Shown: positions 1 to 7,385, counted from the first letter of the stretch. The stretch: DNA of 22,781 nt from Saccharicrinis sp. UBA6048 (GCA_002429115.1 DIYS01000174.1:1-22781), one strand, 5' to 3'. A program made the numbers and translations. Notes: generated by a model from the sequence alone, not told the origin.

Positions 1-45
1 CACTTTGATCGGCATCTCCAATAAGGAAGAGGTGGTTAAGTTGTT

Positions 46-810
46 TTAATATTTTCTGTTCGCTTCAACAATAACTTCAGCTTTAGAAAGATGAAATTCC
101 GGCATAGGCACACCTCTTTTGGCAAACATCGCTTTCAATTTATCATCTTCCTGTTTGCGAATAGATTTGTATTTATTGACGTATGTTTCCCAGCTTGTTA
201 ATTTCTCATTAGAATAAGGGTTATCGATATCACCTTCTGAAGCAACAATATCAATTTGACGTGCAGTCATCTCCAGGTACATGTCGTCTGATTCCACTTT
301 TAAGATAACTCCCGGCAAGCCGTGAAATTTCCACGGAGCAGCTTTAAAGGGCAAGTCAGTGGTAAACCAGGCGATGTAAGTACGACCGCGAAAGCAGGCA
401 CTTGCTTTCAGACAGCTATAACCGAGAATTTCCTGTGTCTCTTTATGAATGGACCACTCAAACAGGTTTAAGCCACTCTCTTTAATGTAATATGGCTTGC
501 TATTTATTTCATCGTAACAGATTAAAGTGTTGCTGATGTAATCTTTGAAAGTGTATTTGTAGGTCGTTTCATACCTGGTTTCTCCTTCTAACTCTTCCAG
601 CGAGCCATCCTCGAGTACTTTAATGCCAGGAGCAAAACTTCTAATGGAAGTGATGGTGCTTAAACATTGATTGCCGTTACCTACCAGTTTTAAAGGGGCT
701 ACCTCTTGTTGCCCTAAACGGAATTGGTATTCCAGTTCGATTTGTTTTTCCTGTGATACTACAGTAAAACTAATAAGCAGCATTAATACTGCGGAAGTTA
801 GATTTTTCAT
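46..810 (-). CDS. GLPGLI family exported protein
   Basis: This encodes a 254-residue protein of the GLPGLI family, a Bacteroidota-specific group of secreted proteins of unknown function. The family signature GLPG is at about residues 164-167 (KFHGLPGVIL), preceded by the typical 'LGYSCLKA' and 'YIAWFTTDLPF' stretches. Residues 1-20 form a signal peptide (MKNLTSAVLMLLISFTVVSQ), so the protein should act in the periplasm or at the cell surface. I chose the ATG at 810; the upstream in-frame extension begins at a non-ATG codon and would bury the signal peptide. The length is normal for the family. An upstream element at 818-843 is shared with the gene at 7697. Family assignment is firm; the biochemical role is not known. 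Confidence 0.88.
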   Translation of the reverse strand: MKNLTSAVLMLLISFTVVSQEKQIELEYQFRLGQQEVAPLKLVGNGNQCLSTITSIRSFAPGIKVLEDGSLEELEGETRYETTYKYTFKDYISNTLICYDEINSKPYYIKESGLNLFEWSIHKETQEILGYSCLKASACFRGRTYIAWFTTDLPFKAAPWKFHGLPGVILKVESDDMYLEMTARQIDIVASEGDIDNPYSNEKLTSWETYVNKYKSIRKQEDDKLKAMFAKRGVPMPEFHLSKAEVIVEANRKY

Positions 811-817
811 TGTAGGG

Positions 818-843
818 TTATTTAACGTTCTAATAAGTGCCAA
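818..843 (-). promoter_or_regulatory. Shared upstream element, copy 1 (GLPGLI gene)
   Basis: Read on the minus strand, this starts TTGGCAC and, after nine bases, continues CGTTAAATAA, ending 7 bp before the ATG at 810. The same two blocks with the same spacing occur before the gene at 7697. The 26 bases match at 20 positions, and the match extends a few bases upstream (TAATTGGCAC in both). It may be a promoter or operator. The first block resembles a sigma-54 -24 box, but no matching TTGC follows at the right distance. Confidence 0.4.
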
Positions 844-965
844 TTATTACGTTAAAGGTAAACGAGAAGCAGTCCAAAAAAAAACACTGCCATCAATATT
901 TATAAAATATTATGGATTAGAAGATTGTTTGAAAAATACCTCCCGTTGATTTATGTATTTATGAA

Positions 966-1250
966 TTATGTTGATGGATCGATATCAACTACTTCTATAA
1001 AATGCACTTTAATTTGTTTGTTGCCAGTGTATTCGTAGCTCTGCAATAGTCGATTGTACTCTATCATTACACCAGCTAGCCGAAGTTCATCAATGAGATA
1101 AAACAAGTGGGAGCGCGATATGCCTAGTCGTTTGGCTAATACGGAGGAGCATCCGGTTTGTTTTTGCATTAACAATAGATGCAGCGAGTGGTAATGTTGT
1201 ATACGTTGGTTTATTTTAAAACCGTTTAATTTTAGATCTGGTTGATTCAT
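966..1250 (-). CDS. Small winged-helix (HTH_11/DeoR-like) regulator
   Basis: This is a 94-residue cytoplasmic protein without a signal peptide. Residues 15-75 look like a winged helix-turn-helix: a helix 'QRIQHYHSLHLLLMQKQTG', then 'SSVLAKRLGISRSHLFYLIDEL' as the helix-turn-helix, then a wing 'GVMIEYNRLLQSYEYTG'. This matches the short stand-alone HTH_11/DeoR-type proteins common in Bacteroidota, which consist of little beyond the DNA-binding domain. No effector domain is present, and targets cannot be read from the sequence. It is divergent from the barrel gene at 1441 and shares its intergenic region, which carries a response-regulator-type hexamer array. The start ATG at 1250 is the only plausible one. 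Fold confidence is good; function beyond DNA binding is inference. Confidence 0.75.
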   Translation of the reverse strand: MNQPDLKLNGFKINQRIQHYHSLHLLLMQKQTGCSSVLAKRLGISRSHLFYLIDELRLAGVMIEYNRLLQSYEYTGNKQIKVHFIEVVDIDPST

Positions 1251-1348
1251 ATCAGGGCTTATGTTATAAATATAACACCAAGCAAGCCATTGTGGGTGAC
1301 TGGTTTATTAATTAATTTATAGATACTATTCAGGTAACGCTTTACCTA

Positions 1349-1414
1349 TTAACGCTAATTAACCTTGATTGGCCGACTATTAACCCACTTTTAGCTTGCG
1401 TGTATCTTTCTTTG
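1349..1414 (+). promoter_or_regulatory. Promoter with phased TTAACC array, site A
   Basis: Four hexamers lie at 1349 (TTAACG), 1359 (TTAACC), 1369 (TTGGCC) and 1380 (TTAACC), a spacing of 10, 10 and 11 bp. A -7-like box TTTCTTTG starts at 1407, 27 bp after the start of the last hexamer. The same arrangement occurs upstream of 2960 and 5651. The array covers the place where a -33 box would be, as expected for a promoter activated by an OmpR-family regulator. It also shows that the barrel gene's start lies downstream, at 1441. Confidence 0.65.
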
Positions 1415-1440
1415 TAATCAAGAAACAACCACAGACAGAT

Positions 1441-2730
1441 ATGAAAGAGAGGATGCTTAAAAAACGATTTCAAAGTACATTTGTAATTCTACTGATATTG
1501 CTAGCTCAGGTAGGGGAGGCCCAAACGCCCAATTATCCAAAGCTAAATGTATATCTTGACTGTATGAGGTGTGACAAAGAATATTTACAGCAGGAATTAT
1601 CGTATATTAATTTTGTTCGTGACCAAAAAGATGCGGATGTATATGTGATGGTATTGACGCAGGAAACAGGTAGTGGTGGAACAGAGTATGAGTTAGAGTT
1701 TACGGGTCAAAATGAATTTGGTGATTTATATTACCGCTCATCGTACATGGTTGATGTTAATGCGACATACGATGAGACTAGAGAAGAAATGAAAATGCAC
1801 CTGGAAATGGGGCTCGGTAACTTTTGGTCTTTTATGTTTCGCAAGGTACGTCCTTATAATCCGGAAGACACTTTGGCAAATAATACCGAAATGGTTACAG
1901 AATCAATAGAAGATAAAGATAAATGGAATTCGTGGGTATTTCAATTAGGTTTAAATGGCAGTATAAGTGGACTAGAAACGGCAACAACAACTAAAATTAT
2001 GAGCAGTGCCAGTGCAAAAAGGGTGACCGAAAAAAATAAGTTTTACCTAAAAGCCAGTTGGGATAAGGACAAGTCTGAGCGTACTTACAAAAGCTATAAT
2101 TCCGATGTTGATGTAACTAAAACTTTTATCAAAGAAAATCAATCACTAATTATTAGTGATGCCTTTAGTATTAGTCGTTTGTGGTCATTAGGAGCATTTG
2201 CTGAAACTGGCAGATCTACATTTAGCAATTATGATCTATACATGAAATTTAAACCAGGGCTAGAGTTTAGCTTTTTTCCTTACGAAGAGGCCACGCGTAA
2301 GCAAATTACCCTCTCATACAAATTTGGTTCCGTATACAATGACTATATCGAAGAGACTATTTTTAATAAAAATGAAGAGTTACTCTGGGAGCATAGTCTT
2401 GAAGCGGGAGGTACCGTCAAACAAAAATGGGGAACTATAAGTGGTTCAGTGGTCTATGATGTCTTTTCGCACGATAAAAAATTGTATGCTTTGAATTTTA
2501 ACCTAAGCGCCAATTGGCGAATTTTCAAAGGTTTATCCTTGAATTTTATGTCGAGGTATAATATCACACACAATCAGGTGAATATCTCCGGTGAAGGATT
2601 TACTGTTGAACAAATATTACTTCGTCAGAAACAGGAACTATCGGGTTATAACTACTACACAAGTATTGGTTTTAGTTACACATTCGGATCAATGTTTAAT
2701 CCGGTTGTTAATCCACGTTTTGGATTTTAA
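1441..2730 (+). CDS. Outer-membrane beta-barrel protein with CxxC-bearing N-terminal domain
   Basis: The product is 429 residues with a signal peptide (about residues 1-28, ending VGEAQ). An N-terminal soluble domain of about 100 residues carries 'VYLDCMRCDKEYL' (C41, C44) and 'FVRDQKDADVYVMV'. From about residue 165 to the end, alternating hydrophobic and aromatic strands, a C-terminal 'YTFGS' strand and a final phenylalanine point to an outer-membrane beta-barrel. The N-terminal pattern recurs in uncharacterised Bacteroidota/Gemmatimonadota outer-membrane proteins, to my recollection; no function is known. I chose ATG 1441 (ATG 1453 is possible) because a TTG further upstream at 1396 lies before the inferred transcription start. 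The promoter carries hexamer array A, so control by the neighbouring two-component system is likely. A strong terminator follows at 2777-2817. Confidence 0.75.
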   Translation: MKERMLKKRFQSTFVILLILLAQVGEAQTPNYPKLNVYLDCMRCDKEYLQQELSYINFVRDQKDADVYVMVLTQETGSGGTEYELEFTGQNEFGDLYYRSSYMVDVNATYDETREEMKMHLEMGLGNFWSFMFRKVRPYNPEDTLANNTEMVTESIEDKDKWNSWVFQLGLNGSISGLETATTTKIMSSASAKRVTEKNKFYLKASWDKDKSERTYKSYNSDVDVTKTFIKENQSLIISDAFSISRLWSLGAFAETGRSTFSNYDLYMKFKPGLEFSFFPYEEATRKQITLSYKFGSVYNDYIEETIFNKNEELLWEHSLEAGGTVKQKWGTISGSVVYDVFSHDKKLYALNFNLSANWRIFKGLSLNFMSRYNITHNQVNISGEGFTVEQILLRQKQELSGYNYYTSIGFSYTFGSMFNPVVNPRFGF

Positions 2731-2776
2731 TTGTTCATAGTTTTGTTTTAGTATATATTATCAGTTCGTAACTAAT

Positions 2777-2817
2777 GGATGATGCCTCGGTGCCAAAGAG
2801 GTGTCATCCTTTTTTTA
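2777..2817 (+). terminator. Rho-independent terminator of the barrel gene
   Basis: A 12-bp stem (GGATGATGCCTC paired with GAGGTGTCATCC, two G-T pairs) encloses a 9-base loop and is followed by eight T. It lies 46 bp after the stop codon at 2730. Confidence 0.9.
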
Positions 2818-2841
2818 TGCAATTAAGAGGATGACTACTGA

Positions 2842-2928
2842 TTAACCTAAATTAACCATAACTAACTTTGATTCATGTAGTTTTAACGTGATTTTAACCT
2901 GATTATAGATGAAGATGTGTTTATTTTG
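2842..2928 (+). promoter_or_regulatory. Promoter with phased TTAACC array, site C
   Basis: Hexamers at 2842 (TTAACC), 2852 (TTAACC), 2862 (CTAACT), 2872 (TTCATG, weak), 2883 (TTAACG) and 2894 (TTAACC) step by 10, 10, 10, 11 and 11 bp. A -7-like box TTATTTTG starts at 2921, again 27 bp after the last hexamer start. It drives the small gene at 2960, leaving an inferred leader of about 25 nt. This is the longest of the three arrays. Confidence 0.65.
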
Positions 2929-2959
2929 TAATAGTCATTAATAGATAAACACTAAGATT

Positions 2960-3130
2960 ATGAAACTAGTATTTGCTCTACCGTTTTTAGTTTTGACAAT
3001 GTATTTGGTATCACAACGTCAACCAGGTCATTTTGTTATTGGACACGACGCTAAAGTAAAATATGTACTGGAAACATCATCTTCAGAAACAATAAATAAG
3101 TTGCAAGAAGCAATTGAAGCAGAGCTATAA
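2960..3130 (+). CDS. Small 56-residue membrane or exported protein
   Basis: ATG 2960 opens a 56-codon frame ending at TAA 3128-3130. The product begins with a positively charged residue and a hydrophobic stretch (MKLVFALPFLVLTMYLVSQ), which is a single membrane anchor or signal sequence. A short polar tail follows, ending in a likely amphipathic helix (SETINKLQEAIEAEL). There are no cysteines and I recognise no family. Support for a real gene comes from context: it sits 25-30 nt downstream of a well-formed regulated promoter (array C and a -7 box at 2921-2928) and its transcript runs to a perfect terminator at 3301-3328. It is next to, and convergent with, the two-component operon. It could be a regulon output or a feedback peptide for the sensor kinase; that is speculation. 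The transcript could instead act mainly as RNA. Confidence 0.6.
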   Translation: MKLVFALPFLVLTMYLVSQRQPGHFVIGHDAKVKYVLETSSSETINKLQEAIEAEL

Positions 3131-3300
3131 TCAACTATGAATTAAAACTCAACACCCTTTATTTTTGATTCAGTGTAATTTTTAGTAGAACAGAGAATTT
3201 TAATAGCGCTAATTTGAGTTCTACAAGTATATAGCTCCTGCAGTATTTTGGTTTGTTTTAGTTTGATTATTTAGCTTCTTGAGTTTGCAACTTTTATATC
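3131..3300 (+). other. Long 3' untranslated stretch of the small gene
   Basis: About 170 bp separate the stop of the 56-residue gene from its terminator. I see no credible reading frame here. An inverted repeat (GTAGAAC at 3185-3191, GTTCTAC at 3218-3224) could form a hairpin with a 26-base loop. A 3' UTR of this length on such a short messenger leaves room for an RNA function. Confidence 0.35.
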
Positions 3301-3328
3301 AACCGGCAGTATTTCTGCCGGTTTTTTT
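3301..3328 (+). terminator. Rho-independent terminator of the small gene
   Basis: A perfect 9-bp stem (AACCGGCAG, CTGCCGGTT) with a 5-base loop TATTT is followed by five further T. On the other strand the hairpin has no proper T run, so it mainly serves the plus strand. It also lies just after the stop of the convergent response-regulator gene. Confidence 0.9.
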
Positions 3329-3344
3329 ATTTTATGAGCGTTAA

Positions 3345-4037
3345 TTATCTGACAAGAAACAGGTAACCCTTGCCTCTAAGTGTTTGAATTTCTATATTTT
3401 GATCTTCCTTAAAGTAATTGCGCAATTTTTTGATGTATACATCGAGGTTGCGGGAGTTAAAGAAGGAATCATCTCCCCAAATATTAAGAAGCAAATCTTT
3501 ACGCTGAATAATCTGTGAGCCTTTTCCGGCCATCATTTGAAGTAACTCACCTTCTCGGCTTGACAGGTTAATTATGCCCGAAGGAGCTATCAGTTCATAA
3601 CGTTGAGGCAGGTATTTGTATTTACCAATCACAATCTCTTCCGATGATTCTTTTGGCTCAGGTGCCGAAGTACCATGGATAGCAATTTGGTTTTTAATCC
3701 TGACAATTAATTCTTCAATGCTGAACGGCTTACGCATGTAATCGGTACCTCCAGCTTCAAAGCCAATGACTAAATCTTCTGTTTCTATTTTTGCCGTAAG
3801 AAAGATGATTGGCAATGCAGGAAAACGATTTTTTATCTGTCGACAAAGTGAGAGTCCATCAACATTGGGTAGCATAATATCTAACACACAAACATCGGGC
3901 ATGAATGTCGCAAAATGATCCATTACCTTCGCACCATCTGTTTCCCATACTACTTCAAATCCCTGTAGTTTTAAAGTGTCATTAATTATTTTGCCCAGGT
4001 TTGGCTCATCTTCAATGTAGAATACTTTAGTCATCAT
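3345..4037 (-). CDS. OmpR/PhoB-type response regulator (RprY-like)
   Basis: The product is a 230-residue cytoplasmic transcription factor. Residues 1-120 are a receiver domain with the acidic pair E9/D10 (YIEDE), phospho-acceptor D53 (CVLDIMLP), T81 (FLTAK) and K103 (MRKPF). All activation residues are present. Residues 133-230 are an OmpR-type winged helix (LSSREGELLQMM, NSRNLDVYIKKLRNYF, TLRGKGYLF). The overall pattern resembles Bacteroides RprY, though this is from memory. It is translated from the sensor-kinase messenger with only 2 bp between the genes, so the two form a pair. Phased hexamer arrays upstream of three neighbouring genes are its likely binding sites. An ATG also follows at 4034; I kept the first. 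Confidence 0.95.
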   Translation of the reverse strand: MMTKVFYIEDEPNLGKIINDTLKLQGFEVVWETDGAKVMDHFATFMPDVCVLDIMLPNVDGLSLCRQIKNRFPALPIIFLTAKIETEDLVIGFEAGGTDYMRKPFSIEELIVRIKNQIAIHGTSAPEPKESSEEIVIGKYKYLPQRYELIAPSGIINLSSREGELLQMMAGKGSQIIQRKDLLLNIWGDDSFFNSRNLDVYIKKLRNYFKEDQNIEIQTLRGKGYLFLVR

Positions 4038-4039
4038 GG

Positions 4040-5539
4040 TTATAATTGAGTTGAAGTTGGCAAGTTAATAATAAATTGACAACCGTGAGGTTTTAAGTTA
4101 GCAGCTTGTATTTTTCCATTGTGCTGTTTAATCACCAAGGCCACAAAACTTAATCCAAGGCCAAAGCCCTTGATATTATGCTGATCGCCTTTAGGTACCC
4201 TGAAGAATTTATCAAATACCTTGTTAATATACTCCTCCGGTATACCAGGGCCATTATCTGATATTTTTAACTGAGCCGTATTGTTGAACTTGCTTATTTC
4301 AACATTTATAATGGTATTTTCACCACCATACTTAATGCTGTTATCTATCAGGTTCTTAATTACACTTTCCATGTATACCTGATCAATTGATAGCATTATC
4401 TCTTTGCAAGGACAAATAAAATTTGTGGTAACTTTCTTCTCAATGAACAAGGCCTGCATGTTATTTATGATGTTTTGTGTAAACACACATAAATTGGTGT
4501 CCTCAAACTTTACCTGCTTTTCTTGCTTTTCCATTTTAGAGTGCTCTAGTACACGACTCGTTAGCAAATCAAGGCGGTTCATTTCGTGTGCCACCATTTT
4601 CATATATTCGTCCGTTATCTTTGGGTCGGCCTGTAATCCAAAACTTCTTAATGCTTCAAGAGCAGCTTTAGCTGTAGCCACCGGAATCTTAAGCTCGTGG
4701 GTGATGTTGTTAATAAAATCGCTGCGCAGCACATTGAGACGCATTTGCTTTATGTAGCTTCGGTAAGTAAATAATAAGGCAAAAGCAGAGATGCTAAGTA
4801 GAACCAATATAAAGATTATTTGTGGTGTTATTATTTTAAACAACAACCAGTTGTAACCGGTCACCTTTATTGCAAGCTCATCGTCTTCCAGTTCAGGGTT
4901 GTATCGATTTATATTGATATTAGGTTCGTTTACCATTGGAATATGAACGTCACGTGGTATCCACTCCAAATCAACCTTCAAATCACGTTGGGCTAACCTG
5001 AGCTCAAACAAGTTTCTAAAAAGTTGTTCATCAATGCTGATGGTTATTTTTTTGTTATCACTATTATTATTTGCCGGATAATGGGTGGGTGTTATGCCCG
5101 CTTGATAAACAGCAGATTGAATACCGTAAACAACGTTGTGTACATTTTCGTCAGATTCATAATTAGGTTCAATTGAAGTATAATACTCAAACACTTTGTC
5201 CAGATGTTTTTCATTTTCGTTTAGTAAATCAACAATTGATTTTATTAGCCTTACTTTAACAGAATCTTCTAATGGCAGATTACGGAGCTCAATATTTTGA
5301 TAATCCGTTTTATCGCTACTCTCTATAATAGGGGTGATAATTGCCTCATAAGTCAAACGATGGGTCATGCCATTTCTAACCTCATAATAACTATTCCTCA
5401 GCTTATATTTGAGCGATCGCTTTTCATTTTGATATTGAGTTGATAACCAGTAAGCGACGAAAAGTGATAATAATAGCTGACTGACTATCATAACTATAAC
5501 AATTCTGGCCTTTTTCCTGAAGTAGAAATTTCTTTTCAT
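4040..5539 (-). CDS. Membrane sensor histidine kinase (RprX-like)
   Basis: The product is a 499-residue inner-membrane kinase. A transmembrane helix spans about residues 13-32, a periplasmic sensor region about 33-232, and a second helix about 233-258. There is no obvious HAMP domain. The HisKA dimerisation helix holds phospho-accepting H281 in 'FINNITHELKIPVA'. The catalytic domain has an N box (NLIDNSIKYG), a G1 box (DNGPGIP) and a G2 box (GFGLGLSF). The H box reads HELKIP where HELKTP is usual, removing the threonine of the ExxT motif linked to phosphatase activity in HisKA kinases. The sensor region has no recognisable ligand domain. It is the first gene of an operon with the regulator at 3345, and its promoter region holds array B, so autoregulation is possible. 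Confidence 0.94.
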   Translation of the reverse strand: MKRNFYFRKKARIVIVMIVSQLLLSLFVAYWLSTQYQNEKRSLKYKLRNSYYEVRNGMTHRLTYEAIITPIIESSDKTDYQNIELRNLPLEDSVKVRLIKSIVDLLNENEKHLDKVFEYYTSIEPNYESDENVHNVVYGIQSAVYQAGITPTHYPANNNSDNKKITISIDEQLFRNLFELRLAQRDLKVDLEWIPRDVHIPMVNEPNININRYNPELEDDELAIKVTGYNWLLFKIITPQIIFILVLLSISAFALLFTYRSYIKQMRLNVLRSDFINNITHELKIPVATAKAALEALRSFGLQADPKITDEYMKMVAHEMNRLDLLTSRVLEHSKMEKQEKQVKFEDTNLCVFTQNIINNMQALFIEKKVTTNFICPCKEIMLSIDQVYMESVIKNLIDNSIKYGGENTIINVEISKFNNTAQLKISDNGPGIPEEYINKVFDKFFRVPKGDQHNIKGFGLGLSFVALVIKQHNGKIQAANLKPHGCQFIINLPTSTQL

Positions 5540-5580
5540 ATCGTAAAGATAATGGCTTTCTACAAAGGCTTTTAATGATA

Positions 5581-5646
5581 TTAACCTTAATTAACCTTGA
5601 TTGGGCTAATGTTAACCGCCTTGGGAGGTAATTACTTTTATATTTG
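5581..5646 (+). promoter_or_regulatory. Promoter with phased TTAACC array, site B
   Basis: Hexamers at 5581 (TTAACC), 5591 (TTAACC), 5601 (TTGGGC) and 5612 (TTAACC) have the same 10-10-11 spacing as site A. A perfect -7 box TATATTTG starts at 5639, 27 bp after the last hexamer start. It faces the thioredoxin-like gene at 5651. The intergenic region is shared with the kinase gene on the other strand, where a -7-like TATCTTTA (plus-strand 5544-5551) lies about 30 bp from the array, so it may also feed back on the kinase operon. Confidence 0.7.
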
Positions 5647-5650
5647 TACT

Positions 5651-6895
5651 ATGAAATCGCCATTCATGAAATATTTACTGATTGTTTTAATTGTTGTTAT
5701 ATCCCAGACCTTAAGTGGGCAACAAATAAAATGGATACAGGCTGATGATTCCAGTGTTGAAGATATTCTGTCAATAGCTGATAATAAGGAAAGAGTGACT
5801 TGCTTTTTTATGCACGCTGATTGGAGTAGACAGAGTCGACACATGGAAGACGTGTTCTTTCATGATCACGATGTAAATAAATATTACTCTCAACATTTTA
5901 TTAATGCCAAAATTAATGTTGGAGAAGGTAAGTCCAATCGTATTATTACCAATTATAAAATTAGTAGTTTGCCGGCATTGGTATTTGTAGATACTGATGG
6001 CAATGTGCTTAAAGTAGCCAGTAATAAGGGTCTGTTTTCGGGTAGAGCAATATTAAAAGTTGCCCGTCTGGCAATGAAGGAGCCCGGAGAAATGGATTGG
6101 TCCTATTACAGGGATCAATATCGCGGTGGGCAGCGCGACTGGCAGTTTCTTGAGTATTACATTGACGAGCGCATGCTGGAAACTGGCTTACCAACTCCGT
6201 ATCATATTATTGAGGAATATATTTATGATGTTCCGGAGGAGGGCAGGATGCAAAATGCAAGGGTGAGAAATTATATCCTGGCTTATGCGAATCCATCCAA
6301 CGAATTGTACACCATAATGCGGCAGGAGCAAGCCAAAATACAAGAACTGCATAATGTAGTGATGTCCATCGATATTTTTGGCCGCATGCTTAATGAAGCA
6401 CAACGTTCACGGTATATGCGGGTTGACAATATTAAGCGTCAGCTGCAAAGTGATTTTGGAGAATTAAGTTATCCGGCTTTAGAGTACTATGAGATTGTTA
6501 ACGCTTTAAATACTAGTAAATCAAATGCCTATGTCGATGAGTATTTTGAGTTTATAAAGAAATACCATCTGCAACCGACTTACTACGAATGCATTTTACC
6601 GCTGGTATTGAGTAATGAGCCGGTAAATCAGGAATATCTAAACTTATTACTCGAGTATTTTAAGGACTCAGTCCGCTCATTTAATAATGATATATTCGAT
6701 AATGCGATAATAACTGGTCTGTTATTAAAATCAGGCAATGTAGAAGACGCTATGCTATTTGCGCAAACTGCGATTAATAAAGTGGATCTGCTTCCGCTTA
6801 ATAAAATAGAGGAGAAATGCATTGTATATATGCAAAAGGTTGCCAATGGCCATAGCAATATTAGCATTTATCCTATCCTTGAAGATGTTTTTTAA
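5651..6895 (+). CDS. Periplasmic thioredoxin-fold protein lacking active-site cysteines
   Basis: The product is 414 residues. A signal peptide (about 1-23) is followed by a thioredoxin-like domain (about 26-130) with strand 'RVTCFFMHADW', the active-site position 'WSRQS' at 58-62 where WCxxC is expected, and the conserved proline at 108 (SLPALVFVDTDG). Both redox cysteines are replaced by serine, so disulfide exchange by the normal mechanism is excluded. The remaining 280 residues are mostly helical, possibly TPR-like ('GNVEDAMLFAQTAINKV'), suggesting a binding or scaffold role. ATG 5651 is the first after the -7 box at 5639-5646. If transcription starts at about 5652, ATG 5666 (MKYLLIVLIVV) is the real start. 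The promoter is hexamer array B. A canonical thioredoxin gene follows 97 bp downstream. Confidence 0.8.
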   Translation: MKSPFMKYLLIVLIVVISQTLSGQQIKWIQADDSSVEDILSIADNKERVTCFFMHADWSRQSRHMEDVFFHDHDVNKYYSQHFINAKINVGEGKSNRIITNYKISSLPALVFVDTDGNVLKVASNKGLFSGRAILKVARLAMKEPGEMDWSYYRDQYRGGQRDWQFLEYYIDERMLETGLPTPYHIIEEYIYDVPEEGRMQNARVRNYILAYANPSNELYTIMRQEQAKIQELHNVVMSIDIFGRMLNEAQRSRYMRVDNIKRQLQSDFGELSYPALEYYEIVNALNTSKSNAYVDEYFEFIKKYHLQPTYYECILPLVLSNEPVNQEYLNLLLEYFKDSVRSFNNDIFDNAIITGLLLKSGNVEDAMLFAQTAINKVDLLPLNKIEEKCIVYMQKVANGHSNISIYPILEDVF

Positions 6896-6992
6896 GTCAT
6901 AAAAGACGAACAGGTATTTTTTTCTTGAAAAATTGTCACCCATTTATCCAATGATGGTGTTATATAATAAACTAGAATTTAAAAGTAAGATT

Positions 6993-7385
6993 ATGAGAAC
7001 TATTATTACGTTGGCTTTTGCCATTCTACTGAGTGTATCTGCATCTGCACAAGGCATCGAATTCTTTAATGGCACTTATGCCGAAGCGCAGGCAAAGGCT
7101 AAAGCTGAAGGTAAGGAACTTTTTATGGACTTTTACACTTCATGGTGTGGACCATGTAAGATGATGGCTAAGAAGTATTTTACACTGGAATCAGTAGGTA
7201 AAGTATACAATGCAAAGTACATCAGTTTAAAGGTTGATGCTGAAAAAGGTGAAGGACCTGAATTAGCAAAGAAATATGGTGTGAAGGCTTATCCAACACT
7301 TGTTTATGCAAAGGCTGATGGTTCACAAACCAATAAGGTGATGGGGGTTCAGGATGAAGGCAAACTCCTGAATTTGGCAAAGTAA
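6993..7385 (+). CDS. Secreted thioredoxin
   Basis: The product is 130 residues. A signal peptide (about 1-20, ending SASAQ) is followed by a single thioredoxin domain with the redox motif WCGPC (C52, C55) and cis-proline 101 (KAYPTLVYA). It should act as a periplasmic thiol-disulfide oxidoreductase. I chose ATG 6993 because longer versions put about 20 unlikely residues before the signal peptide. It lies 97 bp after the cysteine-less thioredoxin-like gene with no terminator between them, so the two may share a transcript, though a separate promoter in the gap cannot be excluded. A MITE-like element begins 8 bp after its stop codon. The next gene downstream carries a DsbD-alpha-like domain, a natural redox partner type. 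Confidence 0.9.
   Translation: MRTIITLAFAILLSVSASAQGIEFFNGTYAEAQAKAKAEGKELFMDFYTSWCGPCKMMAKKYFTLESVGKVYNAKYISLKVDAEKGEGPELAKKYGVKAYPTLVYAKADGSQTNKVMGVQDEGKLLNLAK

Noticed and set aside
671..949. Open plus-strand frame antisense to the GLPGLI gene
   Set aside because: It overlaps the N-terminal coding part and promoter of a well-recognised gene, and its translation shows no domain or signal.
1396..1440. Upstream extension of the barrel protein from a TTG
   Set aside because: It overlaps the -7 box proposed at 1407-1414 and adds 15 polar residues before a good signal peptide.
5597..5650. Longer start for the thioredoxin-like protein
   Set aside because: It would start inside the hexamer array and before the -7 box at 5639, and it weakens the signal peptide.
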